A DNA stretch of 64,000 bases from Spongilla lacustris (Eukaryota > Porifera > Demospongiae > Spongillida > Spongillidae), in NCBI GenBank assembly GCA_949361645.1, contig OX442416.1, forward strand, positions 15,390,674 through 15,454,673, written 5' to 3'. The position numbers and the translations under genes were made by a program. Below are positions 11,189-23,640 of the stretch, in pieces. The notes below the pieces were generated by a model, which was not told where the DNA came from, ran no database searches, and saw nothing but the letters and a program-made list of their open reading frames with translations. Each line of letters opens with the position of its first letter. The stretch's first letter is position 1.

Positions 11189-13259
11189 CATTGGTTGTAC
11201 ATAATTGATGGTGAGTAGTGTGACCGTCATAGACCTAAAATGCAGAGAAAAAATAATACATTTACATACATGTACATCTAGAAATAGAATTATAGTTGCC
11301 TCCTCAATGACTTCCCCTTCATTTGAATGTCGGCAAACTGTTCGCCCATCTTCTAAAAATCAGCTGGTGACTCAGTTTGCCAATGAATGCAATAAAGCTA
11401 TCAACATCTTTGGGATCTGAAAAAGCCTGCTCAGACTCATATTTGTAGGCCATATAGGCATCGACAGTGCAGATCCCGGTTCCAAACATGTGATACCACC
11501 AACAGTCAGTGTAGCATGTCACATTCCATTGCCAGCGAACCTTGGTGCAATATCAATTACACTAAAGTTTTCACAATCATGTGCGGTCGTTTGACATGCT
11601 ACCTCTTATGGTGACATGGGTGAATGCTTGGCTGTGGAGCCGCAGTTTGATATGATGAATTTGAGGTTCTTCTTGGCCTGTATGGACAGTTGTTGCCTCA
11701 AGCAGAATGTTATCACCAATTCATATCCTCAGACTCTCCTGTAGCCCACATGGTTAATAAATGCTTAGGGAAACCTTAAGTTGCTCCATGGCTGTTTAGA
11801 GCCTCCAGTGTTTTCACAGAGGAAAAGGCACTATTGACATGTGCAACATGCAAGGATCCAAAATAGTGCTATGTTAATCGTAAGGTCCCCCCCCCCTAGT
11901 CATTGCATCACATGCAAGCCAATCTCATTCGTCCTTGTATGCGCTGAACATTTCTTATTTTACGAGCACTAAAGGAATTGTTTGTACATGAGGCATTGAG
12001 GTTAATAATAGCCTTTGTAAGGATTCTTAAGAGTTGTACTTAGCGCAATGCAGTTCAATAGCACCTTGGCATTACATATAGCAATCTTGAACATAGGACA
12101 TAGGTACTTAATATTGCTTCAAGAAAAAAATGAGAAAAAAGTGTCCATTTATAGTTGGTAGTAAAATCTAGGCTTCTAATTGATATTGGGACGTACTTAT
12201 CTGTTCCTAAGCTGAATTTGAAAGATAGGAAGGTAACTATAGATGCCAGCTGTGCATGTAAAAAAAAAAAAGGTCACAAAGGCACTTATGTAGAAAAAGA
12301 TAATAGTCTTGTTTACATAAGTGGTTAGAATTGTGGTCAACTCATAAAGCATGAAATCATTGAGGTCAAGAGTTAATGATTTATATCCTTACATATGTGT
12401 TAGTATGTTTAGTATTTTGTTTCTGAAACTCAGACACATGTGTGATGGATTGGTTAAGATTGACCCCTCTATGTGTTCTGCACTACCACTAAAGTAATTA
12501 AGGAAGTAATTTCATTGGACCCGCCCCCCGGTCACAAACTTGTTCTCTTTGATTGCTTGTATCACCGACTCCTTGTCACTGCTGAGGGTAGTTTCACTTT
12601 CCAAATGACTAAAAGAGGCCTTCGGCATCCTCATCAAGATTGCAACAATTCCGCTTTCTGTACTGTTGCATCACTCTAACTAAGCCTTCTTTATCAATGC
12701 CCCGAACTGTTGTGCCATCCGACCACTTTATGTGATTCCGACACTGGTGACCTGCTCCGATGACCTGTGCAACACTTCTAGAACAATTCTGATTCTTTTT
12801 ATTTCATTTTAAATCTTTCCTACAACAGCATCACCAACAATGAAGTTGTTTCTCATTTTCGCTGTAATGCCCACAAATTGATGGATGTGCAATGTCTAGA
12901 TGCTTTTATCTTGTGACACAAGATGAAAGATAATGGAAAACCAAGTAGCATTTGTTATTTTTCAGCACCTTAGTTAGTCCTAGGGCGATTGGAGGTTAAA
13001 AAGGTTGAAGTATATTATGACTGAGGTTTCTAAAGATGTTTCAGTAATAGAACAATGCACGAATTTGATCATGTACATGTAGGCCCTTTCAAAATAGGTG
13101 TGTACCTTATAGGCAAACCAATATGACCTAATAACACTGTATTGTATATATAAACCACATATCCACTGTTGTGGGCAAACCTGGTAAATGTTTTGCGTGT
13201 ACCAAGTAGTGTAATTTAGGCTACCAAAAAATGTACCACCTGTATGGTACAATTTTTGT
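11189..13259. other. No gene recognised
   Basis: Low-complexity A-rich and C-rich runs (near 11886, 12125, 12259) and unremarkable AT-rich sequence. Short open frames such as those near 11205-11420 and 12473-12679 show no family motif and are probably chance. Confidence 0.4.
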
Positions 13260-13470
13260 GTGCCAGACTGTGGATATGAGAATAGCAGGTGTTCAGTGTG
13301 GGGAAGCTGTGTGATGAACCTTGTATATGGTGCATGTGTGACAGAGTAGAAGCATACAATGTATGCAATCTCTTGTGTGATGTCATCTTATTCACCCCCT
13401 CCTCTCCCGCACAAACAGTGTTGGTGTAGGGAATTGAGTCCACCTATAACATTGTATGTTGTGACCTGCT
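13260..13470 (+). repeat. Dispersed repeat unit, copy 2
   Basis: Partner of 9640-9830. The shared blocks include GTGGATATGAGAATAG, TGTGGGGAAGCTGTGTGATG, ATATGGTGCATGTGTGA, GTGTAGGG and GTCCACCTATA. The right-arm copy is around 33690-33900. Confidence 0.5.
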
Positions 13471-14251
13471 GGGCATCTTGAGCACATTCATTGTGCACCA
13501 AAGGCTACCAATAAAGGTGGATATGAGGATGGTAGGTTTTCTGTGTACTAATATTGTGGGGATGGTGTAAAATCATTGATTGGGTAAGGGTGTGCAAACA
13601 AATAATACCCATAGTACAGTATAGCATGCATGCAGTTTAATATAAAGGATTGGACTGTACTATTGTAGTGTGGGTTGTATTGTAGACGCTTATGCAAGTA
13701 TTATTATATCACCTATTCTCCCCTCTCCCTTCAGCGCAGAGATGGTTTTTATGCTGCATCAATGCATAATCATATATATCAGTGAGGATGTCTAGTGGTG
13801 CTGTGGGAACCTAGTGGGATCATCCTGGTGTTCACAGTGGATAGATCAAGTGGAGGTGGTAACTACTCTGCTGTGGCAACAGTTGCTGTTCCTGCATCCC
13901 CCAGTTACCTTGGTAGCCAGATACTGTAGCTGCAAGCAGCATTGGTTCCACCAACCCCAAACACACAAGTAGGTTTGCAGCATGTCCTTGCCAGATTGAG
14001 TAGGCTGTGGGCTTGTAAACTCTTTTTTCTGTGGAACAGGGGTGTATTTATTTTTATGTCTACAAAACCTACTTGCAATTCATGAGGAAAAAATCTAGGA
14101 TTTCAATTAGGACAGTTTCAAGGCAGGGGGAGGATTTGGGAGGGGATGTGCCCTCCCACACAAAGTTTTAATGTGATAGTTGGTTTATGCAGCCTCATAC
14201 TAGCACTAGCTTTGCAGTGCATTGTACTGCGATATTCAACCAATTAATTTT
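13471..14251. other. No gene recognised
   Basis: Moderately G-rich sequence with a further partial repeat block near 13518. No coding or RNA signal was seen. Confidence 0.4.
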
Positions 14252-15924
14252 ACCTTTAATCCCCCGTTGTCCTACGCGTAGGACACAAGTAAAAATTAAT
14301 TTTTAGCAAACTCACATAAGCAGAGAACAAATCAAAATATCATTGTATTGTAGAAATGGTTATCAAGTCAGAAAATACTGGTGCTTCCTTGCAATTCAGA
14401 TTCAACTACAGTCAATAGTGCATTGCTAAAAGATGCATTTTCGGTAAATCGCAAACCAACTTCAAGTACCAACACATAATGTTACAAAGAGCAGAATAAC
14501 ATGTTAACTGAAAACAGCACTAAGCCAATAAAAATGTACATTGTAGATTTGGAATTTGCTAGCTCAACAAACGTATGAAGGATAGGTATTTGTGAATCGC
14601 TTGTTGCTGGAATAGCAAATAGAATGGACAAAATCTTGAAAACGTACAGTGCGTTTTAGGTAAATATGGCAAAACCAATCACTGCCATAGACTGTTTTAA
14701 GTAGCACACATATCACGCTTAACACCGCGTCCGTGAAATTCGAATGTTTTTTGGTCGAACTCAACTTTTTAAAAATTAGTCGGAACGCCCCAATTGTCTG
14801 GAAAAGCATATTTTTTATACAGTTCAACTATCGCCAATACATTTGGCGTTGTTGTTCGCCTTATATCTATCATGGACACGGACCTGTATGTGTTCAAAGT
14901 GACGTGGTTTGATGTTTTTCAGTTACGAAGCGCTGCTGGGGACACTTTTTTTCTAGACAATTAAGAGCCGCTTTAGATACGATTTTAAATGACATTTGGT
15001 ACGAATAGGAGGCCACAATGAATACTGTATTGGCAGTTAGCTTAGTTCTTGTACAAAACTCACTTACAGTTATTCACCTCGTTCGAGGACTTACATAGAT
15101 CAGTGTAGTTAATTTATATCTGGGTACGAGATAATCAAATAACCGGACGGGAACGAACAACTGGAGGAAAGAGTGCGGTGTACTTGTCTCACGTGGTGCA
15201 TATTTATAGTAACTTATCGTAGTGACGTATTGTAACTCAGACTGGCGTGACGTCAAACAACACGTAAAATTACATTACAATGGCCAAAATTAGGCGTTTA
15301 GGTCCGGAGACGAGATCAAAAAGAGTTTTATTGCTTGTTTCTAAGCTAACACGATAGGCTATTGCCAGAATTTGTTCAAGCGCTACCTATCCGATCCAGT
15401 TGAGCATGTCTATGTTGTTTTTAAATTCCGAAACCTTGTCAGAAAAAAGTGTCCCTTTTCCGGTAACAGTCTTACCCTCTCAACTCTAAACAAACGCAGG
15501 TCCTCGGCGGAAGTGGTTACAAGGCTGACAGTAGCTCCAAACATCGTGTAGGGAGTTTAACTACTAGGTACACCGCTATTTGTGGCTATTGGAACCCTTC
15601 CGACTAATTTTCCAAAAAGTGAGTTCGACAAAATAGGCCCAAAAAACATTCGAATTTCACGGACGCGGTGTTAAAAAAACATTCAAAAAAAGTTATACTT
15701 GTTGTACGTTTTCTTTTTTCTGTGAGAATTAAATTCTCCAATGCATTTTTAAGAACCACATGCATTTTTTTACATCATGTAACCAAGCGTGTGATTTAAA
15801 AATTAGATTTGAAATTTAGCGCGATAGACACATCAAACAACAGTACAGAATTAGATGCCAAACACCTGCAGAATTTTCAAATATTGGTCCTATGCGTAGG
15901 GACTTGGACCTGGGGATTTAAGGT
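14252..15924. mobile_element. Probable TIR element with nested inner inverted repeat, 1.67 kb
   Basis: The left end ACCTTTAATCCCCC followed by GTCCTACGCGTAGGAC is mirrored at 15885-15924 by GTCCTATGCGTAGGGAC and GGGGATTTAAGGT. A second, stronger inverted pair lies inside: about 14718-14790 (AACACCGCGTCCGTGAAATT...) against about 15597-15675. This looks like one element nested in, or sharing ends with, another. No transposase frame. Right-arm copy at 31236-32908. Confidence 0.55.
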
Positions 15925-16509
15925 TTAACACATCTGAGTAAGTCTGGGGAGGAGAGGGGACAATGGCAGGGGGCAATCTTGTATAAGATGGTTATTACAA
16001 GCTTTTATCACGATCTCATTTTCCCCTTGCAGCTCCTTCTACTGTTAGCCAGCACTGTGTGTTCACTGACACACGAATTCGTTTGACATTCGTGAGCGCG
16101 CTGGGACATACCTAGACATCTCCAGATGTATTAGATCTCTGCATGAATATATCTACACAGTTACCAACTGAACACCATTGATGTCTGTAACTGTTTCCAT
16201 TGGTAAACTATCGGTGGGACGAGCTGAGTTATACAGATCGTCGTCATATGCATGTGACTTGCATGGTCAGAACGTACCGTTCCTACGTACTGTCCAATTA
16301 GAAGATGCACGGAGAGGAAGGAAGCTGAGCGTACTGCCGGCGCTCGGCTGATTTTAATATATACTATACAAGCAAACCAAATTCCCTGGATCCAAACCGT
16401 AGCCTGGTACGGAACGATGGCAATGGTATTATGCAATCACGACAATAAACGGCTATGTCTGTAACGGAGCTGTAACAGAACGTTCTTACATAACGTACTG
16501 TTACGGAGC
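15925..16509. other. No gene recognised
   Basis: A short tract shared with the right arm up to the inner junction. CTGTAACGGAGCTGTAAC-type words recur at about 16461 and 16499 and lead into the 21-bp word hairpin. No coding signal. Confidence 0.4.
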
Positions 16510-16735
16510 TGTAACGAGATGGCACCACCCAAATACGAGACGGCACGACCCGAATACGAGATGGCACGACCCGAATACGAGACAGCACGACCCGAATACG
16601 AGATGGCGCGACCCTATGGGGGGTGATCACTGCCATAATTCGACACGCGCTCGCTTTTCGTATTCGGGTCGCGCCATCTCGTATTCGGGTCGTGCTGTCT
16701 CGTATTCGGGTCGTGCCATCTCGTATTCGCACAGC
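16510..16735. repeat. 21-bp word array folding into a large hairpin at the arm/spacer junction
   Basis: About five 21-bp units (ACGAGATGGCACGACCCGAAT-like) run to 16615. After an unpaired stretch of about 45 bp they recur as the reverse complement (ATTCGGGTCGTGCCATCTCG-like, three units) at about 16658-16729. Only the first two units exist on the right-arm side (30607-30647). The left/right match breaks at 16553/30607, and both sides then share CACAGCG (16730-16736; reverse complement at 30600-30606). Confidence 0.8.
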
Positions 16736-16736
16736 G

Positions 16737-17242
16737 CTTCGGTGGGCTGAATACGTATCGTCGCAAATCCTGTATTTCATGTTGCTAGCGTGTTACAGAC
16801 GAAACGTGTGGTTTTGGGCAATCGTAAGTTCCGTAATGTAAATGATTGCGTATAGTCAACGTACGTGAGATAGCCGTACAATATACGTGTAATAAAATTC
16901 CATATAATCGGTACGAAAGTAATATCAGAAAGACTCAGGGCAGTTAAGGCGTGGGTTTTAAAATTATAGAGTTAATGAAATTCATTGCTACGTTATCGCA
17001 CGTGACTTATGTGAAGCAATGCGGCCGGGCGGCTGATATTGTCATTCTCTTTCGTTATGTTCCCTATGTGTGTTTTGTTTCGATCTTTAAGTACGTTGTA
17101 TAATGTTTGTGTGCTTTTATGTGGGTGCGCGTGGGAGCCCGTGTTTTGTGTCGTGTGTGCTTGCGCGCGTGTGTGTGTGTGGGGGGGGGGGGGCGTATAC
17201 GTATTTAGTGTTGTGTGTGGGGGGCGTTATTTAGTGTCGTGT

Positions 17243-17285
<43 letters not shown>

Positions 17286-17756
17286 AATGTATGATGCAGT
17301 ATATGTTTACGTGCAAAGGAGCCTAGTCGTGCTTGGTATAATAATAAACTGTACAGTCATACGAGCGTGTTTATCTTGCGTGAGTGTGCGTTTTGCGGTG
17401 TGTTTTGAAACGATAACTGAGGGAGGTATTCAATTATCGATCGATTCTAGCCTAAGCCCACCTGCCTGGGCCTACTAGTACTACGAGGAAAGTGTGCAGG
17501 CTAGATCTAAAATTGTGCAAGCAATTAAGTGTTTACTACATATTTAGAGGTATATATGTACAGACGACCCATACTTGATTTAAGAGTGTGTGCCATACCA
17601 CTATCTATGGCTATCTCTATGCTATGTAGTACTGTGTTTTAATAATCACACTTCAGACATGTAGATGGTTCCCTCCAGCGCCCATGTTCCCATCTCAATG
17701 CCCTAGCTGGACCGCAGGAGTGCTCTAGAAGAGGCAAAAGGTGCACAGAAGGCCAC
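16737..17756. other. Unique spacer sequence with GT microsatellite; no gene recognised
   Basis: GC-moderate sequence. (GT)n and poly-G run from about 17171 to 17282 (a G-run near 17181-17193, then at least 16 GT repeats). No convincing coding frame: the frames that cross the GT tract encode only Val-Cys runs. Confidence 0.5.
17171..17283 (+). repeat. GT/G-rich microsatellite
   Basis: Two GT dinucleotide runs, the longer at about 17243-17282, are separated by a poly-G tract and a short non-repetitive piece. Confidence 0.9.
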
Positions 17757-20700
17757 ACCCATGTTCCCTCCTCATGCTATGCCCATGTTCCCTCCTCACA
17801 CTACACCCATGTTCCATCCTCACACTACACCCATGTTCCCTCCTCACACTACACCCATGTTCCCTCCTCACACTACACCCATGTTCCCTCCTCACCCTAC
17901 ACCCATGTTCCCTCCTCACCCTACACCCATGTTCCCTCCTTACACTACACCCATGTTCCCTCACATTCACACCCATGTTCCCTCCTCACACTACACCCAT
18001 GTTCCCTCCTCACACTACGCCCATGTTCCCTACTCACCCTACACCCATGTTCCCTCCTCACCCTACACCCATGTTCCCTCACATTCACACCCATATTCCC
18101 TCCTCACACTATGCCCATGTTCCCTCCTCACCCTACACCCATGTTCCCTCCTCACCCTATACCCATGTTCCCTCACATTCACACCCATGTTCCCTCCTCA
18201 CACTACACTCATGTTTCCTCCTCACACTACACCCATGTTCCCTCCTCACACTACACTCATGTTCCCTCCTCACCCTACACCCATGTTCCCTCCTTACACT
18301 ACACCCATGTTCCCTCACATTCACACCCATGTTCCCTCCTCACCCTACACCCATGTTCCCTCCTCACCCTACACCCATGTTCCCTCCTTACACTACACCC
18401 ATGTTCCCTCACACTACACCCATGTTCCCTCCTCACACTACGCCCATGTTCCCTCACACTACACCCATGTTCCCTCCTCACACTACGCCCATGTTCCCTC
18501 CTCACACTACACCCTTGTTCCCTCCTCACCCTACACCCATGTTCCCTCCTCACCCTACACCCATGTTCCCTCCTTACACTACACCCATGTTCCCTCACAC
18601 TACACCCATGTTCCCTCCTCACACTACGCCCATGTTCCCTCACACTACACCCATGTTCCCTCCTCACACTATGCCCATGTTCCCTCCTCACACTACACCC
18701 AGTTCCCTCACATTCACACCCATGTTCCCTCCTCACACTACACCCATGTTCCCTCCTCACACTACACCCATGTTTCCTCCTCACACTACACCCATGTTCC
18801 CTCCTCACACTATGCCCATGTTCCCTCCTTACACTACACCCATGTTCCCTCCTTACATTCACACCCATGTTCCCTCCTCACACTACAACCATGTTCCCTC
18901 CTCACACCACACCCATGTTCCCTCCTCACACTACACCCATGTTCCCTCCTCACACTACACCCAAGTTCACTCCTCACACTCCCTTTTCACACTACACCCA
19001 TGTTCCCTCACACTACACCCATGTTCCCTCCTCACACTACACCCATGTTCCCTCCTTACACTACACCCATGTTCCCTCCTCACATTCACACCCATGTTCC
19101 CTCCTCACACTACACCCTTGTTCCCTCCTCACCCTACACCCATGTTCCCTCCTCACCCTACACCCATGTTCCCTCCTTACACTACACCCATGTTCCCTCA
19201 CACTACACCCATGTTCCCTCCTCACACTACGCCCATGTTCCCTCACACTACACCCATGTTCCCTCCTCACACTATGCTCATGTTCCCTCCTCACACTACA
19301 CCCAGTTCCCTCACATTCACACCCATGTTCCCTCCTCACACTACACCCATGTTCCCTCCTCACACTACACCCATGTTTCCTCCTCACACTACACCCATGT
19401 TCCCTCCTCACACTATGCCCATGTTCCCTCCTTACACTACACCCATGTTCCCTCCTTACATTCACACCCATGTTCCCTCCTCACACTACAACCATGTTCC
19501 CTCCTCACACCACACCCATGTTCCCTCCTCACACTACACCCATGTTCCCTCCTCACACTACACCCAAGTTCACTCCTCACACTCCCTTTTCACACTACAC
19601 CCATGTTCCTCCTCACACTACACCCATGTTCCTCCTCACACTACACCCATGTTCCCTCCTCACACTACACCCATGTTCCCTCCTCACCCTACACCCATGT
19701 TCCCTCCTCACACTACACCCATGTTCCCTCCTTACACTACACCCATGTTCCCTCCTCACATTCACACCCATGTTCCCTCCTCACACTACACCCATGTTCC
19801 CTCCTCACACTCCCTCCTCACACTACACCCAAGTTCACTCCTCACACTCCACCCATGTTCCTCCTCACACTACACCCATTTTCCCTCCTCACACTCCCTC
19901 CTCACACTACACCCAAGTTCACTCCTCACTCCCTCCTCACACTCCCTCCTCACACTACACCCAAGTTCACTCCTCACTCCCTCCTCACACTACACCCATG
20001 TTCCTCCTCACACTACACCCATGTTCCCTCCTCACACTACACCCATGTTCCCTCCTCACCCTACACCCATGTTCCCTCCTCACACTACACCCATGTTCCC
20101 TCCTCACACTACAGCCATGTTCCCTCCTCACACTACACCCATGTTCCCTCCTCACACTACACCCATGTTCCCTCCTCACACTCCCTCCTCACACTACACC
20201 CAAGTTCACTCCTCACACTCCCTCCTCACACTACACCCATGTTCCTCCTCACACTACACCCATGTTCCTCCTCACACTACACCCATGTTCCCTCCTCACA
20301 CTCCCTCCTCACACTACACCCAAGTTCACTCCTCACACTCCCTCCTCACACTACACCCATGTTCCTCCTCACACTACACCCATGTTCCCTCCTCACACTA
20401 CACCCATGTTCCCTCCTCACCCTACACCCATGTTCCCTCCTCACACCACACCCATGTTCCCTCCTCACCCTACACCCATGTTCCCTCCTCACACTACACC
20501 CATGTTCCCTCCTTACACTATACCCATGTTCCCTCCTCACATTACACCCATGCTCCCTCCTCACACTATGCCCATGTTCCCTCCTCACACTACACCCATG
20601 TTCCCTCCTTACACTACACCCATGTTCCCTCACATTCACACCCATGTTCCCTCCTCACACTACACCCATGTTCCCTCCTCACACTACGCCCATGTTCCCT

Positions 20701-23640
20701 CCTCACCCTACACCCATGTTCCCTCCTCACCCTACACCCATGTTCCCTCACATTCACACCCATATTCCCTCCTCACACTATGCCCATGTTCCCTCCTCAC
20801 CCTACACCCATGTTCCCTCCTCACCCTATACCCATGTTCCCTCACATTCACACCCATGTTCCCTCCTCACACTACACTCATGTTTCCTCCTCACACTACA
20901 CCCATGTTCCCTCCTCACACTACACTCATGTTCCCTCCTCACCCTACACCCATGTTCCCTCCTTACACTACACCCATGTTCCCTCACATTCACACCCATG
21001 TTCCCTCCTCACCCTACACCCATGTTCCCTCCTCACCCTACACCCATGTTCCCTCCTTACACTACACCCATGTTCCCTCACACTACACCCATGTTCCCTC
21101 CTCACACTACACCCATGTTCCCTCCTCACACTACACCCTTTTTCCCTCCTCACCCTACACCCATGTTCCCTCCTCACCCTACACCCATGTTCCCTCCTTA
21201 CACTACACCCATGTTCCCTCACACTACACCCATGTTCCCTCCTCACACTACGCCCATGTTCCCTCACACTACACCCATGTTCCCTCCTCACACTATGCCC
21301 ATGTTCCCTCCTCACACTACACCCAGTTCCCTCACATTCACACCCATGTTCCCTCCTCACACTACACCCATGTTCCCTCCTCACACTACACCCATGTTTC
21401 CTCCTCACACTACACCCATGTTCCCTCCTCACACTATGCCCATGTTCCCTCCTTACACTACACCCATGTTCCCTCCTTACATTCACACCCATGTTCCCTC
21501 CTCACACTACAACCATGTTCCCTCCTCACACCACACCCATGTTCCCTCCTCACACTACACCCATGTTCCCTCCTCACACTACACCCAAGTTCACTCCTCA
21601 CACTCCCTTTTCACACTACACCCATGTTCCCTCACACTACACCCATGTTCCCTCCTCACACTACACCCATGTTCCCTCCTTACACTACACCCATGTTCCC
21701 TCCTCACATTCACACCCATGTTCCCTCTTCACACTACACCCTTGTTCCAACCTCACCCTACACCCATGTTCCCTCCTCACCCTACACCCATGTTCCCTCC
21801 TTACACTACACCCATGTTCCCTCACACTACACCCATGTTCCCTCCTCACACTACGCCCATGTTCCCTCACACTACACCCATGTTCCCTCCTCACACTATG
21901 CCCATGTTCCCTCCTCACACTACACCCAGTTCCCTCACATTCACACCCATGTTCCCTCCTCACACTACACCCATGTTCCCTCCTCACACTACACCCATGT
22001 TTCCTCCTCACACTACACCCATGTTCCCTCCTCACACTATGCCCATGTTCCCTCCTTACACTACACCCATGTTCCCTCCTTACATTCACACCCATGTTCC
22101 CTCCTCACACTACAACCATGTTACCTCCTCACACCACACCCATGTTCCCTCCTCACACTACACCCATGTTCCCTCCTCACACTACACCCAAGTTCACTCC
22201 TCACACTCCCTTTTCACACTACACCCATGTTCCTCCTCACACTACACCCATGTTCCTCCTCACACTACACCCATGTTCCCTCCTCACACTACACCCATGT
22301 TCCCTCCTCACCCTACACCCATGTTCCCTCCTCACACTACACCCATGTTCCCTCCTTACACTACACCCATGTTCCCTCCTCACATTCACACCCATGTTCC
22401 CTCCTCACACTACACCCATGTTCCCTCCTCACACTCCCTCCTCACACTACACCCAAGTTCACTCCTCACACTCCACCCATGTTCCTCCTCACACTACACC
22501 CATTTTCCCTCCTCACACTCCCTCCTCACACTACACCCAAGTTCACTCCTCACTCCCTCCTCACACTACACCCATGTTCCTCCTCACACTACACCCATGT
22601 TCCCTCCTCACACTACACCCATGTTCCCTCCTCACACTACACCCATGTTCCCTCCTCACACTACACCCATGTTCCCTCCTCACACTACAGCCATGTTCCC
22701 TCCTCACACTACACCCATGTTCCCTCCTCACACTACACCCATGTTCCCTCCTCACTCCCTCCTCACACTACACCCAAGTTCACTCCTCACACTCCCTCCT
22801 CACACTACACCCATGTTCCTCCTCACACTACACCCATGTTCCTCCTCACACTACACCCATGTTCCCTCCTCACACTCCCTCCTCACACTACACCCAAGTT
22901 CACTCCTCACACTCCCTCCTCACACTACACCCATGTTCCTCCTCACACTACACCCATGTTCCCTCCTCACACTACACCCATGTTCCCTCCTCACCCTACA
23001 CCCATGTTCCCTCCTCACACTACACCCATGTTCCCTCCTCACCCTACACCCATGTTCCCTCCTCACACTACACCCATGTTCCCTCCTTACACTATACCCA
23101 TGTTCCCTCCTCACATTACACCCATGCTCCCTCCTCACACTATGCCCATGTTCCCTCCTCACACTACACCCATGTTCCCTCCTCACACTACACCCATGTT
23201 CTCTCCTCACACTATACCCATGTTCCCTCCTCACACTACACCCATGTTCCCTCCTCACACTATACCCATGTTCCCTCCTCACACTACACCCATGTTCCCT
23301 CCTCACACTACACCCATGTTCCCTCCTCACACTATACCCATGTTCCCTCCTCACACTACACCCATGTTCCCTCCTCCCCCTACACCCATGTTCCCTCCTC
23401 ACACTGCACCCATGTTCCCTCCTCACACCGCACCATGTTCCTTTCTTGCACCACACCCATCATCCCTCCCACCACACCCGTCTTCCATCCACACCACACC
23501 TATCATCCCTCCTCACACCACACCCATCTTCCCTCTTCACACCACACCCGTCTTCCCTCTTCACACCACACCCATCTTCCTTCCTCATACCACACCCTTC
23601 TTCCCTCCTCACACCACACCCATCTTCCCTCATACCACAC
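17757..23640 (+). repeat. 24-bp minisatellite, about 5.9 kb, with higher-order repeats
   Basis: The 24-bp unit (core ACACCCATGTTC followed by a CCTCCTCACACT-like half) is tandemly repeated about 240 times. Variants of 21-23 bp lack CCT or one C, or carry CACATTCACACC. Because 24 is a multiple of three and the unit has no forward stop, all three plus frames stay open for over 1,880 codons, giving PMFPPHTT, THVPSSHY and PCSLLTLH octapeptides. A distinctive truncated unit (CCCAGTTCCC) recurs at 18701, 19304, 21325 and 21928, which shows 603-bp and 2,624-bp higher-order periods. Units after about 23450 are diverged (ATCTTCCC variants), as expected at an array edge. Confidence 0.95.

Larger units (their letters stand above)
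1234..16553 (+). repeat. Left arm of giant inverted duplication (about 15.3 kb)
   Basis: The whole stretch recurs reverse-complemented at 30607-45920. Paired positions sum to 47154 near the outer edge, 47151 from about 2060, and 47160 inward of about 3620, so there is almost no length drift over 15 kb. The outer edge was placed where TTAAGCGTTAAATG matches the reverse complement ending at 45920; the inner edge where CGGCACGACCCGA stops matching. Differences seen are a TA-repeat step and one C (right arm 3 bp longer near 1690-1735), a 9-bp insertion in the left arm near 3605, and a few substitutions (for example near 3453, 4050 and 16378). Confidence 0.95.

Noticed and set aside
18299..23456. 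Minus-strand VRREHGCS repeat proteins
   Set aside because: These are the complement of the same minisatellite, broken at each variant unit. They are shadows, not genes.
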